From Thermococcus sp. M36 (GTDB lineage: Archaea; Methanobacteriota_B; Thermococci; Thermococcales; Thermococcaceae): DNA of 64,000 nucleotides. Where the stretch lies: NCBI RefSeq assembly GCF_012027355.1, contig NZ_SNUH01000002.1, positions 124,001-188,000 on the forward strand, given 5' to 3'. A program made the position numbers and the translations under genes. The notes beneath the pieces are model-generated. The model saw only the letters and a list, made by a program, of their open reading frames with translations. It had not been told where the DNA came from and did not search any database. Numbering within the stretch: position 1 is the stretch's first letter; every line of letters starts with the position of its first letter. Of the stretch, positions 51,876 to 61,005 are shown one piece after another.

Positions 51876-52469
51876 ATGGATTGGAAGCTCTGGGAACCGC
51901 TTATTGAATTCGCAAGGAAAAGGAGCCTTTGGATAGTGTCGTTCTGTACCGGGTGCGGCGGTATAGAGATGCCGCCGCTCATGACCTCCCGGTACGACCT
52001 CGAAAGGTTCGGTATGATGCCGAACCCAGCCCCAAGAATGGCAGACCTGTTCCTCATCACCGGCTACGTCACACCGAAGACCCTCAAGAGGATAATCATA
52101 ACCTACGAGATGCAGCCGGATCCAAAGTACGTCATAGCGCACGGCTCGTGTACCATCAACGGAGGCATCTACTGGGACGCCTACAACGCCATCAAGAGGC
52201 TAGACGCGTACATCCCGGTTGACGTCTACATAGCCGGGTGCATGCCGAGGCCCGAGTCGGTCATGGAAGGCATCAACAAGATGATGGAGATGATCGAGAA
52301 CGGCACAGCCGACAGCTGGAAGCGCTACAAGGAGAACTACGAGTGGTACAAGAAGAACCAGGATGAGCTCTTTGGAGAGGGATGGCGCGAGAAGGAAGCC
52401 AGAAGATGGATTCCCTGGATAATGGACGATCTGAAGAGAGCCGAAAAGGAGCGTGAGAAGAATGACTGA
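51876..52469 (+). CDS. mbxJ: MBX subunit J (NuoB-like, proximal 4Fe-4S)
   Basis: A 197-residue small subunit. It binds one 4Fe-4S cluster with the ligands in FCTGCGGIEMPPL, VIAHGSCTINGG and AGCMPRPESVMEG. This cluster is next to the substrate site in MbxL. GAGGTGGTGAG precedes the ATG; eight bases overlap with mbxK. Confidence 0.94.
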   Translation: MDWKLWEPLIEFARKRSLWIVSFCTGCGGIEMPPLMTSRYDLERFGMMPNPAPRMADLFLITGYVTPKTLKRIIITYEMQPDPKYVIAHGSCTINGGIYWDAYNAIKRLDAYIPVDVYIAGCMPRPESVMEGINKMMEMIENGTADSWKRYKENYEWYKKNQDELFGEGWREKEARRWIPWIMDDLKRAEKEREKND

Positions 52470-52977
52470 CTACGAGGCCCTCGTCGCCAAAATCCTCGAA
52501 AAGGCCCCCTACGCTGAGGGAGAGGTCAGACGCGAGAGGAGGATAGAGTTCAGGATATCCCCTGACAGGATAAGGGACTTCCTCAAGCTGCTCAAGGACA
52601 ATGGCTTTGAGCTCCTGCTCCAGATTACGGCCGTTGACTGGCCTGACAGGGGAGAAATCGAGCTAATATACCAGGTCTTCAGCATAACCCACAGGACACA
52701 CACCTTCGTGAGAACTGCCATACCGAGGGACAACTCAGTGGTGCCCACCGTCATGGACATCTATCCGGTTGCGGAGACCTACGAGAGGGACGCCCACGAG
52801 TTCTTCCAGGTCGTCTTTGAGGGCAATCCCAAACTTGAGATGCCCTGGATACTGGAGGAGGAAGACAAAGAGGCTGGGCTTTCCTACAGGAAGGACTTTG
52901 ACATGCTCGGCTACGTGAAGAGGAAGTATAAGATACTGGACAGGTTCGATGAGGATAAGGGCACCTACGTGATCTGA
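52462..52977 (+). CDS. mbxK: MBX subunit K (NuoC-like)
   Basis: A 171-residue NuoC-type protein: VRRERRIEFRISPDRIRDFLKLLKDNGFELLLQITAVDWPD, FSITHRTHTFVRTAIPRD, VPTVMDIYPVAETYERDAHEFFQVVFEGNPKLEMPWIL. ATG 52462 is chosen over 52453; it lies in the last codons of mbxJ, suggesting translational coupling. The protein is a structural part of the peripheral arm. Confidence 0.93.
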   Translation: MTDYEALVAKILEKAPYAEGEVRRERRIEFRISPDRIRDFLKLLKDNGFELLLQITAVDWPDRGEIELIYQVFSITHRTHTFVRTAIPRDNSVVPTVMDIYPVAETYERDAHEFFQVVFEGNPKLEMPWILEEEDKEAGLSYRKDFDMLGYVKRKYKILDRFDEDKGTYVI

Positions 52978-52987
52978 GGTGGTGATA

Positions 52988-54163
52988 ATGGTTTCACAGA
53001 GCGAGCTTATACGTGAGGCAAGGGAGAACGGCATGGATCTGCTCCCCCTCGATAAGGACACCTACGAACTGTTCTTCGGTCCCCAGCATATGGCCACCGA
53101 GAACTACAGCATAATCCTTAAAATGGACGGCAACAGAGTCGTTAAGGCTATAGCAAACCCCGGCTTCCTCCACAGAGGGTTTGAGAAGCTCGCCGAGTAC
53201 AGGCCCTGGCACACCAACATAGCCCTTCTCCTCAGGGTCTGTGTTCCCGAGCCCGATGTGCCGGAGGTCATATACTCAATGGCTGTCGAGGAAATACTCG
53301 GCTGGGAAGTCCCGGAAAGGGCGCAGTGGATCAGGACAACCGTCCTCGAAATGGCGAGGGTCTCAGCGTACCTGTTCTGGACGATGGGTATGGCCTTCAA
53401 GCTCGGTGTCTACACCGCCGGCCAGTGGGCTGCCGCCTACCGTGAGAGGTTCATGGCTCTCTTCGAACAGCTCACCGGGGCCAGGGTCTACCACATCTAC
53501 ACAATCCCCGGTGGAGTCAGGAGGGACATACCCAGCGACGCCTGGCTAAGGCGCCTCAGGGACACCGTGGAGTACATAAAGAGCAAGCTCCCCGACTTCG
53601 ACGAGATACTCTTCGAGAACTACATCACCCATAGGAGGCTTGAGGGGATAGGTGTAATGGACAGGAAGTTCGCCCTTGACGAGGGCGTTACCGGGCCCAA
53701 CCTCCGTGCCACTGGAGTCCCCTACGACGTGAGGCGCGTTGACCCCTACCTCCTCTATCCGGAACTCGACTTCGAGGTGCCTGTACTGAAGGACGGAGAT
53801 GCCCTCGCAAGGGTTATGGTGAGGCGCTTTGAGATAGAGCAGGACCTATACATTCTTGAGCAGCTCCTCGACATGGGGCCGCCCAGCGGGCCCTACAAGG
53901 TCGAAGACCCGAGGCTCAAGAACCTGCCGAGGTTCAAGGTTCCGGCCGGGGATGCCTTCGCCCACGTTGAGAGCACAAAGGGTGACTTCGGCGCCTATGT
54001 CGTCAGTGATGGAAAGAACAAGCCGTACAGGCTGCAGCTCAGAGGGCCGAGCATATCCCACGGAATCAGGGTCATCGAACAGCTACTCGTCGGAGCGAGA
54101 ATAGCCGACGTGCCCGTGATACTCGTAAGCCTTGACAACTGCCCACCGGACATAGACAGGTGA
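52988..54163 (+). CDS. mbxL: MBX subunit L (NuoD/hydrogenase large subunit-like, no NiFe ligands)
   Basis: A 391-residue catalytic subunit related to NiFe hydrogenase large subunits and NuoD. Where hydrogenases have CxxC pairs, this protein has RVCVPEPD near residue 83 and DNCPPDIDR at the C-terminus, so only one Cys of each pair remains and a NiFe centre cannot form. This is the known hallmark of MBX, the ferredoxin-dependent sulfane-sulfur reductase. ATG 52988 follows GAGGTGGTG. Compare HydA in this window, with all four Cys. Confidence 0.94.
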   Translation: MVSQSELIREARENGMDLLPLDKDTYELFFGPQHMATENYSIILKMDGNRVVKAIANPGFLHRGFEKLAEYRPWHTNIALLLRVCVPEPDVPEVIYSMAVEEILGWEVPERAQWIRTTVLEMARVSAYLFWTMGMAFKLGVYTAGQWAAAYRERFMALFEQLTGARVYHIYTIPGGVRRDIPSDAWLRRLRDTVEYIKSKLPDFDEILFENYITHRRLEGIGVMDRKFALDEGVTGPNLRATGVPYDVRRVDPYLLYPELDFEVPVLKDGDALARVMVRRFEIEQDLYILEQLLDMGPPSGPYKVEDPRLKNLPRFKVPAGDAFAHVESTKGDFGAYVVSDGKNKPYRLQLRGPSISHGIRVIEQLLVGARIADVPVILVSLDNCPPDIDR

Positions 54164-54168
54164 TGGGA

Positions 54169-54834
54169 ATGGAGGTCGATTTTAAGGTCGCCCCGGAGAG
54201 CAAGATCAGGAAGAAGCCGTCCTACATAAAACCCTGGATGGGGCTGAAGTACCTCTTTAAGAAGCCAGTCACGATAAAGATACCCCAGGAAAAGACCCAG
54301 ATCGCAAAGGAGTACCGCGGTCTTCACACTCTTGACTGGAAGAAGTGCGTCGGCTGTAACTTCTGCGGCCAGATATGTCCGGCGAGAGCCATAGAGATGA
54401 CATGGCTAGAAAAGGACGGCCAAATGGAGAAGAGGCCGCACCCCAAGATAGACTACGGAAGGTGCACCTACTGCCAGTTCTGTGTGGACGTCTGCCCCAC
54501 CGGAGCCCTGGGCTTCGTCGAGACCTTCATGATAACCACCACCTGGCAGGAGGAGCAGCTTGAGGTGTTTGACTGGGTTCCGATACACCCCGACGAGTTC
54601 AGGAAGTACCAGGACGAGTACGGCGACTACCGCTTCCCCGTGGAGAAGATAGAGTTCAACAGGGAGACCAAGGAAGTTACCTACCACCTCAGGGACGGCA
54701 CTGCCTTCAAGTTCAAGATACTCGGCTACGGCATAAGGCCGCCCAAGAAGCCGACCCCCGCCAAACCCGCTCCAAAGCCGGCGGAGAAAAAGGAAGCCGA
54801 GCCCGCCGAAAAGGCCGAGGAGAAGAAGGAGTGA
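54169..54834 (+). CDS. mbxN: MBX subunit N (NuoI-like, two 4Fe-4S)
   Basis: A 221-residue ferredoxin-like subunit with two clusters: CVGCNFCGQICPARAIE and CTYCQFCVDVCPTGALG. It takes electrons from ferredoxin. The last ~45 residues are an Ala/Pro/Lys/Glu-rich tail, probably disordered. ATG 54169 is chosen because AGGTGA (54158-54163) fits the usual spacing; it overlaps or abuts the stop of mbxL. Last gene of the operon; T-rich sequence (54838-54868) follows. Confidence 0.94.
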   Translation: MEVDFKVAPESKIRKKPSYIKPWMGLKYLFKKPVTIKIPQEKTQIAKEYRGLHTLDWKKCVGCNFCGQICPARAIEMTWLEKDGQMEKRPHPKIDYGRCTYCQFCVDVCPTGALGFVETFMITTTWQEEQLEVFDWVPIHPDEFRKYQDEYGDYRFPVEKIEFNRETKEVTYHLRDGTAFKFKILGYGIRPPKKPTPAKPAPKPAEKKEAEPAEKAEEKKE

Positions 54835-54947
54835 CTCCTTTCCTTTATCCTAACCCTTTTCTTGGTTTCAATATCAGGTTCAACCTTCCAGACTCAACAA
54901 CCGCAACTCTTTAAAGTAATAAAGCTAACCCAATCTTGGGCGATTCC

Positions 54948-55553
54948 ATGGTGGTGAACCTCAGAACCGAAAAGAACCTCGGGCTCATTGGGTCGATATT
55001 CATTCTGGTAGGCGGATTTGTAGGCGTGATTCCGGCAGTCGGGGTGTTTAGAGGGACGCTCTCGCTCATAGGAGAGATACTGGTGCTGATAGCTCTCAAG
55101 GGCATCGGCGACAAGCTCGGGGACGACAGGCCCTTCAGGTACTACCTGTACTCGATAGTAGTCTTCGTCGGTGGGCTTGTCCTGGCCTTGATCCTGGTTC
55201 TCATTGGAGTGTTCTCACTTTCCGGCTCGACAATGGCTTTCGGACATGTCCACAGCCCCATGGGGATTTTCGGAGCGACCATGCTGGCCGTTGGCTTCCT
55301 TGGGATTGTCGCCGTGCTGGTGCTTGGCATATACTTTACCATCAAGGCCTGGCGCGCGACATACGAGATAACCGGCGTGGATGAGTTCGATAAGGTCGCC
55401 ACCTGGGCCAAGTGGGGAGCGATAACACTGATAATCCTCGTTGGGGCCATACTGCTTCTCGTTGCCATGGTCTACCAGATAATTGCCTTCGCGAATCTCC
55501 CTGAGGAGCTGGAACCGCACTGGAAACCTAAACAGTTCAGCCCCATCTCGTAG
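54948..55553 (+). CDS. DUF996-family membrane protein, copy 1
   Basis: A 201-residue protein with about five helices, resembling the archaeal DUF996 family: EKNLGLIGSIFILVGGFVGVIPAVG, DRPFRYYLYSIVVFVGGLVLALILVLIG and a C-terminal TYEITGVDEFDKVATWAKWGAITLIILVGAILLLVAMVYQIIAFANLPEEL. ATG 54948 lies 30-40 bases after TCTTTAAAGTA, suggesting a leaderless or short-leader mRNA. A second copy follows. Function unknown. Confidence 0.8.
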   Translation: MVVNLRTEKNLGLIGSIFILVGGFVGVIPAVGVFRGTLSLIGEILVLIALKGIGDKLGDDRPFRYYLYSIVVFVGGLVLALILVLIGVFSLSGSTMAFGHVHSPMGIFGATMLAVGFLGIVAVLVLGIYFTIKAWRATYEITGVDEFDKVATWAKWGAITLIILVGAILLLVAMVYQIIAFANLPEELEPHWKPKQFSPIS

Positions 55554-55624
55554 TCAGCCCATCCCTTTCTACCTTTTGGGGTAGGTTTTTTAAGCCCTAA
55601 GTTGATTTTTCTCTGGTGGTCACC

Positions 55625-56266
55625 GTGGCCGTGAACGTGAGGAGCGAAAAGAACCTCGGTATGTGGGGTTCGATCTTGGCACTGCTTGGAGTCTTTATAC
55701 CGTACCTCGGCAGTGTGCTTGCCCTGGTGGGCTTCATCCTCGTGCTCGTTGCACTCCACGGGATCGGGAAAGCCGTCGGGGATGACAGACCGTTCAAAAA
55801 CTACCTCTACGCGCTGATCGCGGGGATAGCGGTTCTCGTAGTATTCATCTTCGCCGTCTTTGCAATGCTAACGTCTTCCACGATGATGGAAGTTCAGATA
55901 CATGAGGAGTTCCCCGGGCAGGACATGATATCCCCTGGGGAGCACACGACAATAACCCGCGACTACAGCGGAGGACTTTCCGTGTTGTCCATACTAGGCG
56001 TATTCCTCCTCTTCGTCCTTATAGCGATCGTCAACGCCTACTTCGAGATGAGGGCGTGGGACGCTATGTACGAAATAACAGGGACTAAAGAGTTCGAAGA
56101 CGCCGCCAACTGGTTCAGATGGGGAGCCATAACCGCAATCGTGCTTGTTGGACTGCTTCTGATCTTCATAGCAAAGATATTCGTTATCCTCGGCTTCAGC
56201 AACATGCCGGAAGAGCTGGAGGAAAAGAGGCCCGCAGAAGCCTTGGCGGACTCTCCAATAGTGTGA
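55625..56266 (+). CDS. DUF996-family membrane protein, copy 2
   Basis: A 213-residue paralog of the preceding gene. The same blocks occur: VRSEKNLGMWGSILALLGVFIPYLG, DRPFKNYLYALIAGIAVLVV, AMYEITGTKEFEDAANWFRWGAITAIVLVGLLLIFIAKIFVILGFSNMPEELE. It has a longer outside loop between helices three and four (MMEVQIHEEFPGQDMISPGEHTT). GTG 55625 gives the same N-terminus as copy 1 and has GGTGG upstream. TTTTTTAAG (55587-55595) is its promoter. Confidence 0.8.
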   Translation: MAVNVRSEKNLGMWGSILALLGVFIPYLGSVLALVGFILVLVALHGIGKAVGDDRPFKNYLYALIAGIAVLVVFIFAVFAMLTSSTMMEVQIHEEFPGQDMISPGEHTTITRDYSGGLSVLSILGVFLLFVLIAIVNAYFEMRAWDAMYEITGTKEFEDAANWFRWGAITAIVLVGLLLIFIAKIFVILGFSNMPEELEEKRPAEALADSPIV

Positions 56267-56304
56267 GCACCTCATTGTTCCCCCATTTTTAAATTAAAAG
56301 GGAG

Positions 56305-57606
56305 TCAGAGAACCCTCTCAAGGATTATCGCCGTTAGTGCACCAACGGCCATCCCCGACTCCAGGATGCTTGCTATTATTTCTGGGAACTGGGCCAGGAA
56401 CTCGGTCGGAAGCTGTGGCGCACCCAGACCTGCTATGAGCGCCGCCGCAAGGATAAGGGTGTTCCTGTCTGTGAACTCGACCCTCTCCTTTATCAGCCTC
56501 AAGCCGGTGACGCTTATCATGCCGTAGAGCGCCAGGGTAAGCCCCCCGAGAACCGGGGCAGGCATCGAGGCAAGGATTCCGGCGAACTTCGGGAGCAGGG
56601 AGAGGAATATCAGAATAATCGCCCCGACCTGAACCACATGCCTGCTGCCCACTTTGGTGAGCGCCACGACGCCTATGTTCTCGGAGTAGCTCGTCGTCCC
56701 GCAGGCGCCGAGGAGGCCCGCTATCGAGCATGCCAGCCCCTCACTCCCTATGCCCCTGGTTATGTGCTTTTCTGTTATTTCCGAGCCGGTCACTGTGGCT
56801 ATCGCGTGGTAGTCGCCGACGCTCTCGATTATGCTCACCATGAAGGCAAAGAGGAGGAGAACTACCGCGGTGGTGTCGAACACTGGACTGCCCCACGGAA
56901 ACGGCTTCGGAACGCTGATGACAGGCAGGCCCTCTACCAGCCCGAAGTCCACCAGTCCCAGAGGGACGCTGACGAGGTAGCCCACGAGCGCGCCGACCAC
57001 AACGGGCATCGCCTTCAGGCTCCCCCTGGCCTTAAGGGCCACGAAGACAGTCGTCAGGAAGGTTATCAGTGCCACCAGGGTAGCCTTGACAACCGTTCCG
57101 CCGGAGGGGTCGGCGTAGAAATTGAAGAAGTTCTTTACCGCAACGTCGGCGAGGCTGAAGCCGATGAGGGTTATCGTAACGCCGGTGACCAGCGGTGTGA
57201 AGAGCTTCCTGACCTTCCCGATTATCCCAAGCCAGCCTATTGCGGCCTCGATTAGGCCGCCGACTATCAATGCCCCCTGAACCGCGGCCATTCCCAGGGA
57301 AGAGCCTATGGCTATCAGTCCCGGTATGAAGGCGAAGCTCGAACCCTGGACTATAGGGTAGCGCGACCCTATCGTGGTCTGGAGGAGGGTCGCTATCCCC
57401 ATCGCCAGCAGAACCGCCTGTATCATCAGCGCCACCTGGTCGCCGCTCAGACCAATGGCACCGCCAACAACGAGCGGGACCGTAACGGTCGCGCCGAACA
57501 TGGCAAGAACATGCTGAAGGCCGAAGACTAAAGCCTTCACGGGCTCAACTTTCTCCTCAATCCCAACCTTTAGAACCTGCTTTTCGATTACTTCGACCTT
57601 TTCCAT
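56305..57606 (-). CDS. NCS2-family nucleobase permease (uracil/xanthine type)
   Basis: A 433-residue transporter with 12-14 helices and NCS2 landmarks: VKALVFGLQHVLAMFGATVTVPLVVGGAIGLS, GSRYPIVQGSSFAFIPGLIAIG, FMVSIIESVGDYHAIATVTG and GLLGACGTTSYSENIGVVALTKVGSRHVV. The glutamate in SIIESVGDY and the TTSYSEN segment line the substrate site. Most likely a uracil or xanthine importer. TTTTTAAAC on the minus strand (57634-57642) is the promoter. Confidence 0.9.
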   Translation of the reverse strand: MEKVEVIEKQVLKVGIEEKVEPVKALVFGLQHVLAMFGATVTVPLVVGGAIGLSGDQVALMIQAVLLAMGIATLLQTTIGSRYPIVQGSSFAFIPGLIAIGSSLGMAAVQGALIVGGLIEAAIGWLGIIGKVRKLFTPLVTGVTITLIGFSLADVAVKNFFNFYADPSGGTVVKATLVALITFLTTVFVALKARGSLKAMPVVVGALVGYLVSVPLGLVDFGLVEGLPVISVPKPFPWGSPVFDTTAVVLLLFAFMVSIIESVGDYHAIATVTGSEITEKHITRGIGSEGLACSIAGLLGACGTTSYSENIGVVALTKVGSRHVVQVGAIILIFLSLLPKFAGILASMPAPVLGGLTLALYGMISVTGLRLIKERVEFTDRNTLILAAALIAGLGAPQLPTEFLAQFPEIIASILESGMAVGALTAIILERVL

Positions 57607-57692
57607 TGAAGCCCGCTCAAGCTGTGTAAGAGTTTGTTTAAAAAGTTTTTGGAAAGATGAAAAACCAACAAAAATTTGTCAAAAGCCTGGGC

Positions 57693-59036
57693 TCACCATC
57701 CCTGCACCTTCGCCAAGACGTTGTCTGGCACCTTTCCCTCCTCGACGTCAGATATTGCGCGCTCAAGCCTGTCGAGGCCCTCGTCCAAGAGCTCCTTCTC
57801 AATCGTGAGCGGCGGCTGAATCCTAAGCACGTTGCCCTGGAGGAACGCGAGTACGAGACCGAGCTCATATGCCCTCCAGACGACCTTTCTGGCCTCCTCG
57901 TAGGCCCTTTCCTTCGTCTCCCTGTCCTTCACAAGGTCAACGCCGAGCATCAGGCCGAGGCCGCGAACGTCACCGATGAGTTCGTGCTCCTCCTTCATCC
58001 TTTCAAGCCTCTTCCTGGTGTATTCTCCGAGCTTCTTGGCCCTCCTCAGGAGGTTTTTCTCCTCAATCTCCTCTATCACAGCCAGCGCCGCTCTGCTCGC
58101 CACGGGGTTTCCACTGAGGGTGAAGGTGTGGCCCAGGGACGGGAGGGAGTCCATTATCTCCTCTCTCCCTATTATTGCGCTTATCGGCAGTCCTCCTCCG
58201 AGGGGCTTCGCGAGGGTTATTATATCCGGTTCAACCCCGAAGTGCTCTATCGCAAACCACTTTCCGGTTCTTCCCATCCCGCTCTGAACCTCATCGACAA
58301 CCAGCAGGATGCCGTGCTCGTCCAGAATCTTCTTGACCTTCTTGAAATAGCCCTCCGGCGGAACCACCATGCCTGCGTCACCCTGTATGGGCTCGGCAAA
58401 TAGTGCCGCAACGCCGTCAGCGTACACCTCACCCTCGAACTTCTCCTTTATGTAACCCACGCACTCCATCTTACAGCTCTTCGGCTCCTTTCCAAAGGGG
58501 CAACGGTAGCAGTTGGGATACGGGATGTAGTGGACGTCGCTCAGCTCGCCCACCTTCGAGCGGACCTCGAACTCAAGCCCCGTTATGCTCATCGCCCCGT
58601 AGGTGGCACCGTAGTAGCTCCTCAGGTAGCTCAGGATTGTCCGCCTACCCGTGTAGGCTCTCGCGAACTTTATGGCACCGTCGTTAGCGTCGCTTCCGCT
58701 CATGCCGAAAGAGACCTTTACATCTTTCATAGGAGCTATCTCGGCCAGCTTCTCGGCCAAGAGGAGAGGCTCAACCGGAAAGCCGTAGATGAAAGTGAAG
58801 TGAATCAGCCTGTCTGCCTGTTCCTTTATCGCCTGAACAACACGGGGGTTGTTGTGGCCGACGTTCTGAACTGCCGCATCGCTCAAAAAATCGATATATT
58901 CCCTTCCCTCGATGTCCCAGACGCGAGCGTTTTCGGCCCTGACGCCCACGATGGGAGCATAGGTGACCCGTGCAGACCTGGGAAAAATCCGGGAGTAACG
59001 CTCCACAACCTCCTCTTTGCTCTTTGGAAGCCTCAT
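57693..59036 (-). CDS. Class III PLP aminotransferase or amino-acid racemase
   Basis: A 447-residue fold-type I PLP enzyme of the class III (ornithine/GABA aminotransferase) family: [74 protein letters not shown] and the PLP lysine in [12 protein letters not shown]. In Pyrococcus some of these are racemases of broad specificity, and an Lrp/FFRP gene is adjacent there too as I recall; so a racemase is as likely as a transaminase. ATG 59036 has GAGGTGA upstream and is preferred to 59087. Confidence 0.85.
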   Translation of the reverse strand: MRLPKSKEEVVERYSRIFPRSARVTYAPIVGVRAENARVWDIEGREYIDFLSDAAVQNVGHNNPRVVQAIKEQADRLIHFTFIYGFPVEPLLLAEKLAEIAPMKDVKVSFGMSGSDANDGAIKFARAYTGRRTILSYLRSYYGATYGAMSITGLEFEVRSKVGELSDVHYIPYPNCYRCPFGKEPKSCKMECVGYIKEKFEGEVYADGVAALFAEPIQGDAGMVVPPEGYFKKVKKILDEHGILLVVDEVQSGMGRTGKWFAIEHFGVEPDIITLAKPLGGGLPISAIIGREEIMDSLPSLGHTFTLSGNPVASRAALAVIEEIEEKNLLRRAKKLGEYTRKRLERMKEEHELIGDVRGLGLMLGVDLVKDRETKERAYEEARKVVWRAYELGLVLAFLQGNVLRIQPPLTIEKELLDEGLDRLERAISDVEEGKVPDNVLAKVQGW

Positions 59037-59074
59037 GCTCTCACCTCTTTGCTGTATGCGTTTGAAACTAATAG

Positions 59075-59102
59075 GAATTTCGGTCAAATTTTGCGAATTT
59101 CG
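59075..59102. promoter_or_regulatory. Direct repeat GAATTTCG, 20-bp period, in a divergent promoter
   Basis: GAATTTCG occurs at 59075-59082 and 59095-59102, in the gap between the class III PLP gene and the Lrp gene and just upstream of the Lrp TATA box (ATATTTAAAAAG, 59107-59118). Spaced AT-rich repeats are typical of Lrp/FFRP targets, so autoregulation with control of the PLP enzyme is likely. Confidence 0.5.
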
Positions 59103-59153
59103 TGAAAATATTTAAAAAGAATTAGCCAACACAACAAAAATTGAGGTGATATA

Positions 59154-59615
59154 ATGCGTAATAATGAGCAGCTTGACAGCCTCGACAGGATGATACTCCA
59201 CATCCTGCAGGAGGATGGAAGGGCGAGCTATTCCGAGATAGCAAGGAGGCTGAAGGTGCCGGAATCGACGGCTAGACTCAGGGTGAAGAAGCTGGTTGAA
59301 AGGGGGATCATAAGGAAGTTCGCGGCGCTGATAAATCCCTTCAAGGCTGGCTACTCGATAGTCGCATTCATAGCCGTGGACGTCGAACCAAGCAGGGTGA
59401 AGAAGGCCGCCGAGGAGCTGAGTAAGCTACCGGAGGTGGACGTCCTCGGTATTGCAACGGGTGCCCACGACATCCTGATGCAGGTTACCGTCAAAGACCT
59501 CCAGGAGCTTGAGAGCTTCCTCATCGAGAAGCTCGGAAGAGTGGAGGGGATAAGGAGCACGGAGACGTCTATCCTAACGAGCGTACGCAAATGGGGTTAC
59601 GCGAGGGTCTTTTAG
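59154..59615 (+). CDS. Lrp/AsnC-family (FFRP) regulator
   Basis: A 153-residue regulator: HTH in LDRMILHILQEDGRASYSEIARRLKVPESTARLRVKKLVERGIIRKF and RAM domain in AGYSIVAFIAVDVEPSRVKKAAEELSKLPEVDVLGIATGAHDILMQVTV. The GAHDILM loop is where FFRPs bind amino acids. It is divergent from the PLP enzyme, so it probably adjusts amino-acid turnover. GAGGTGAT precedes the ATG. Confidence 0.92.
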   Translation: MRNNEQLDSLDRMILHILQEDGRASYSEIARRLKVPESTARLRVKKLVERGIIRKFAALINPFKAGYSIVAFIAVDVEPSRVKKAAEELSKLPEVDVLGIATGAHDILMQVTVKDLQELESFLIEKLGRVEGIRSTETSILTSVRKWGYARVF

Positions 59616-60691
59616 GTGACCCTCTCCAGTCCGTTCTTCTTCACTATGTAGGTGTCCTCGTGCTTTATCGCGCCCTCCGGGATCATCAGTGGCGGGTGAA
59701 TTATGCTGAGTACCATGTTTTCCTGAACCCTGGTGGCCCTCTGGGGGACGACTATGGTTGTTATCGGGGGTTCCTCGATTAGCAGGCCGACGCCGTGGGT
59801 GTAGCCGGCTAGATAAGCGTCGCCGAAACCTTTCTCCTTGAAGAAGTTCGCCAGCTTCTTCTCAACACTGGCCAGGGAAACTCCAACTCTGGTCTCGTCG
59901 AGGGCAATTTTAAGGGCCTCCTCTTTTGCCTCGATGGCCCTTCTAACGCGCTCGCCGGGGTCACCAAGGACGAATGTTCTTGCCATGTTGGCGTAGTAGC
60001 TGTTCCAGTCAGCACCGATGACAACGGTAACGACGCCATTCCCCGGGACTTTAAGGTCTCTGAAGGGCTCTGCATGGGCCCTCGGGGTTGTTGAGACGTA
60101 GACCTTCGGGTCTTCGCTCCCGTTAAGCATGAGCTCCCTAACTACCTCCGCCGCTATCTCAAGCTCGCTCCTTCCGGGCTTGATAGCTTCCTCAGCGACT
60201 TCTATGCCCCTCCGCGCTATCTTTCCAGCTTTCCGGATGTTGTCGAGCTCCCACTCGTCCTTTATCATTCTCAGACCCATGGTCAGGTCAAGTACATCGA
60301 CTATCTCAACCGTAGGGTTCAGACGCTCGAAGAGTTTGAGGAATATTAGATAAGCATCCCTCTCGATGCCGAACTCCAGACCGACCCTTGTCATGCCGTT
60401 CCGGCTCACCCATGTTACCACGCCGGCCATCAAATCCTCGACGCGCTGAAACTCGATGACGTTCTCGATCCAGCTCCTCTCCTTGAAGAGCTCGGCCTCG
60501 CCCTTAATGACGTAAACGAGGGGCTCTCCCTCGGCGGGGATAAGAAGACTCGGCCTAAGCCACTTGGTTCCGGTGAAGTAGATGAAGCTTGAGAGCGTCC
60601 TTATGACCGCACCGTCAATCTCGTTCTCTCTGAGGAGCTCCTGAAAGCGCTCCACCCTTTTTCTGAATACTTTGGGGTCTCCCCTCATCAT
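59612..60691 (-). CDS. M24-fold protein lacking most metal ligands
   Basis: A 359-residue protein with the creatinase N-terminal domain (residues 1 to about 140) and a pita-bread C-terminal domain (about 145-355), as in prolidase. Aligned by eye to prolidase, the first Asp is Val224, the second Asp is Asn235 (YYANMART instead of SDITRT), His299 is kept, the first Glu is replaced (LSIIHPP instead of TIEPG) and Glu345 is kept. With three of five ligands gone it is unlikely to be a metallopeptidase; it may be a creatinase-like metal-free hydrolase or a binding protein. ATG 60691 directly follows the stop of the cupin gene. Confidence 0.82.
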   Translation of the reverse strand: MMRGDPKVFRKRVERFQELLRENEIDGAVIRTLSSFIYFTGTKWLRPSLLIPAEGEPLVYVIKGEAELFKERSWIENVIEFQRVEDLMAGVVTWVSRNGMTRVGLEFGIERDAYLIFLKLFERLNPTVEIVDVLDLTMGLRMIKDEWELDNIRKAGKIARRGIEVAEEAIKPGRSELEIAAEVVRELMLNGSEDPKVYVSTTPRAHAEPFRDLKVPGNGVVTVVIGADWNSYYANMARTFVLGDPGERVRRAIEAKEEALKIALDETRVGVSLASVEKKLANFFKEKGFGDAYLAGYTHGVGLLIEEPPITTIVVPQRATRVQENMVLSIIHPPLMIPEGAIKHEDTYIVKKNGLERVT

Positions 60692-61003
60692 TTACACCAC
60701 CTTGACAACGAGGAGGGCCATGTCCAAGCTCCCCTCATTGAACACCGCGTGGGGAACATCCTTTGGAAGATATACGGCGGTGCCCTTTTTAACCTCGACC
60801 CTTTCATCCCCAACTTCCACCGTTCCCCTCCCCTTGATGATGTAGAGGAACGCGTCCACGGGTGTGCTGTGCCTCCTCAGAGCCTCCCCGGGCTTGAGGG
60901 TGATGTGAAGTATCTGGGCCTTCTCAGTCGCTACAAGTTTTCTCACGTCTACACCGTGGGGATTTTTAACCCTCTCGGCGCTTTCCAGGCTGGACACGAG
61001 CAT
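60692..61003 (-). CDS. Single-domain cupin protein
   Basis: A 103-residue beta-barrel cupin: LKPGEALRRHSTPVDAFLYIIKGRGTVEVG (motif 1, with one His of the usual pair) and YLPKDVPHAVFNEG (motif 2 with His). It could bind a metal weakly or a small ligand. Its stop codon abuts the start of the M24-fold gene, and it lies two bases after the DUF438 gene, so the three are one operon. Confidence 0.88.
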   Translation of the reverse strand: MLVSSLESAERVKNPHGVDVRKLVATEKAQILHITLKPGEALRRHSTPVDAFLYIIKGRGTVEVGDERVEVKKGTAVYLPKDVPHAVFNEGSLDMALLVVKVV

Positions 61004-61005
61004 TC

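Noticed and set aside
45074-54834. Assignment of the 13-gene operon to MBH hydrogenase or a pure Mrp antiporter
   Set aside because: The order M-J-K-L-N, two H-type subunits and loss of NiFe cysteines in the L subunit fit MBX only.
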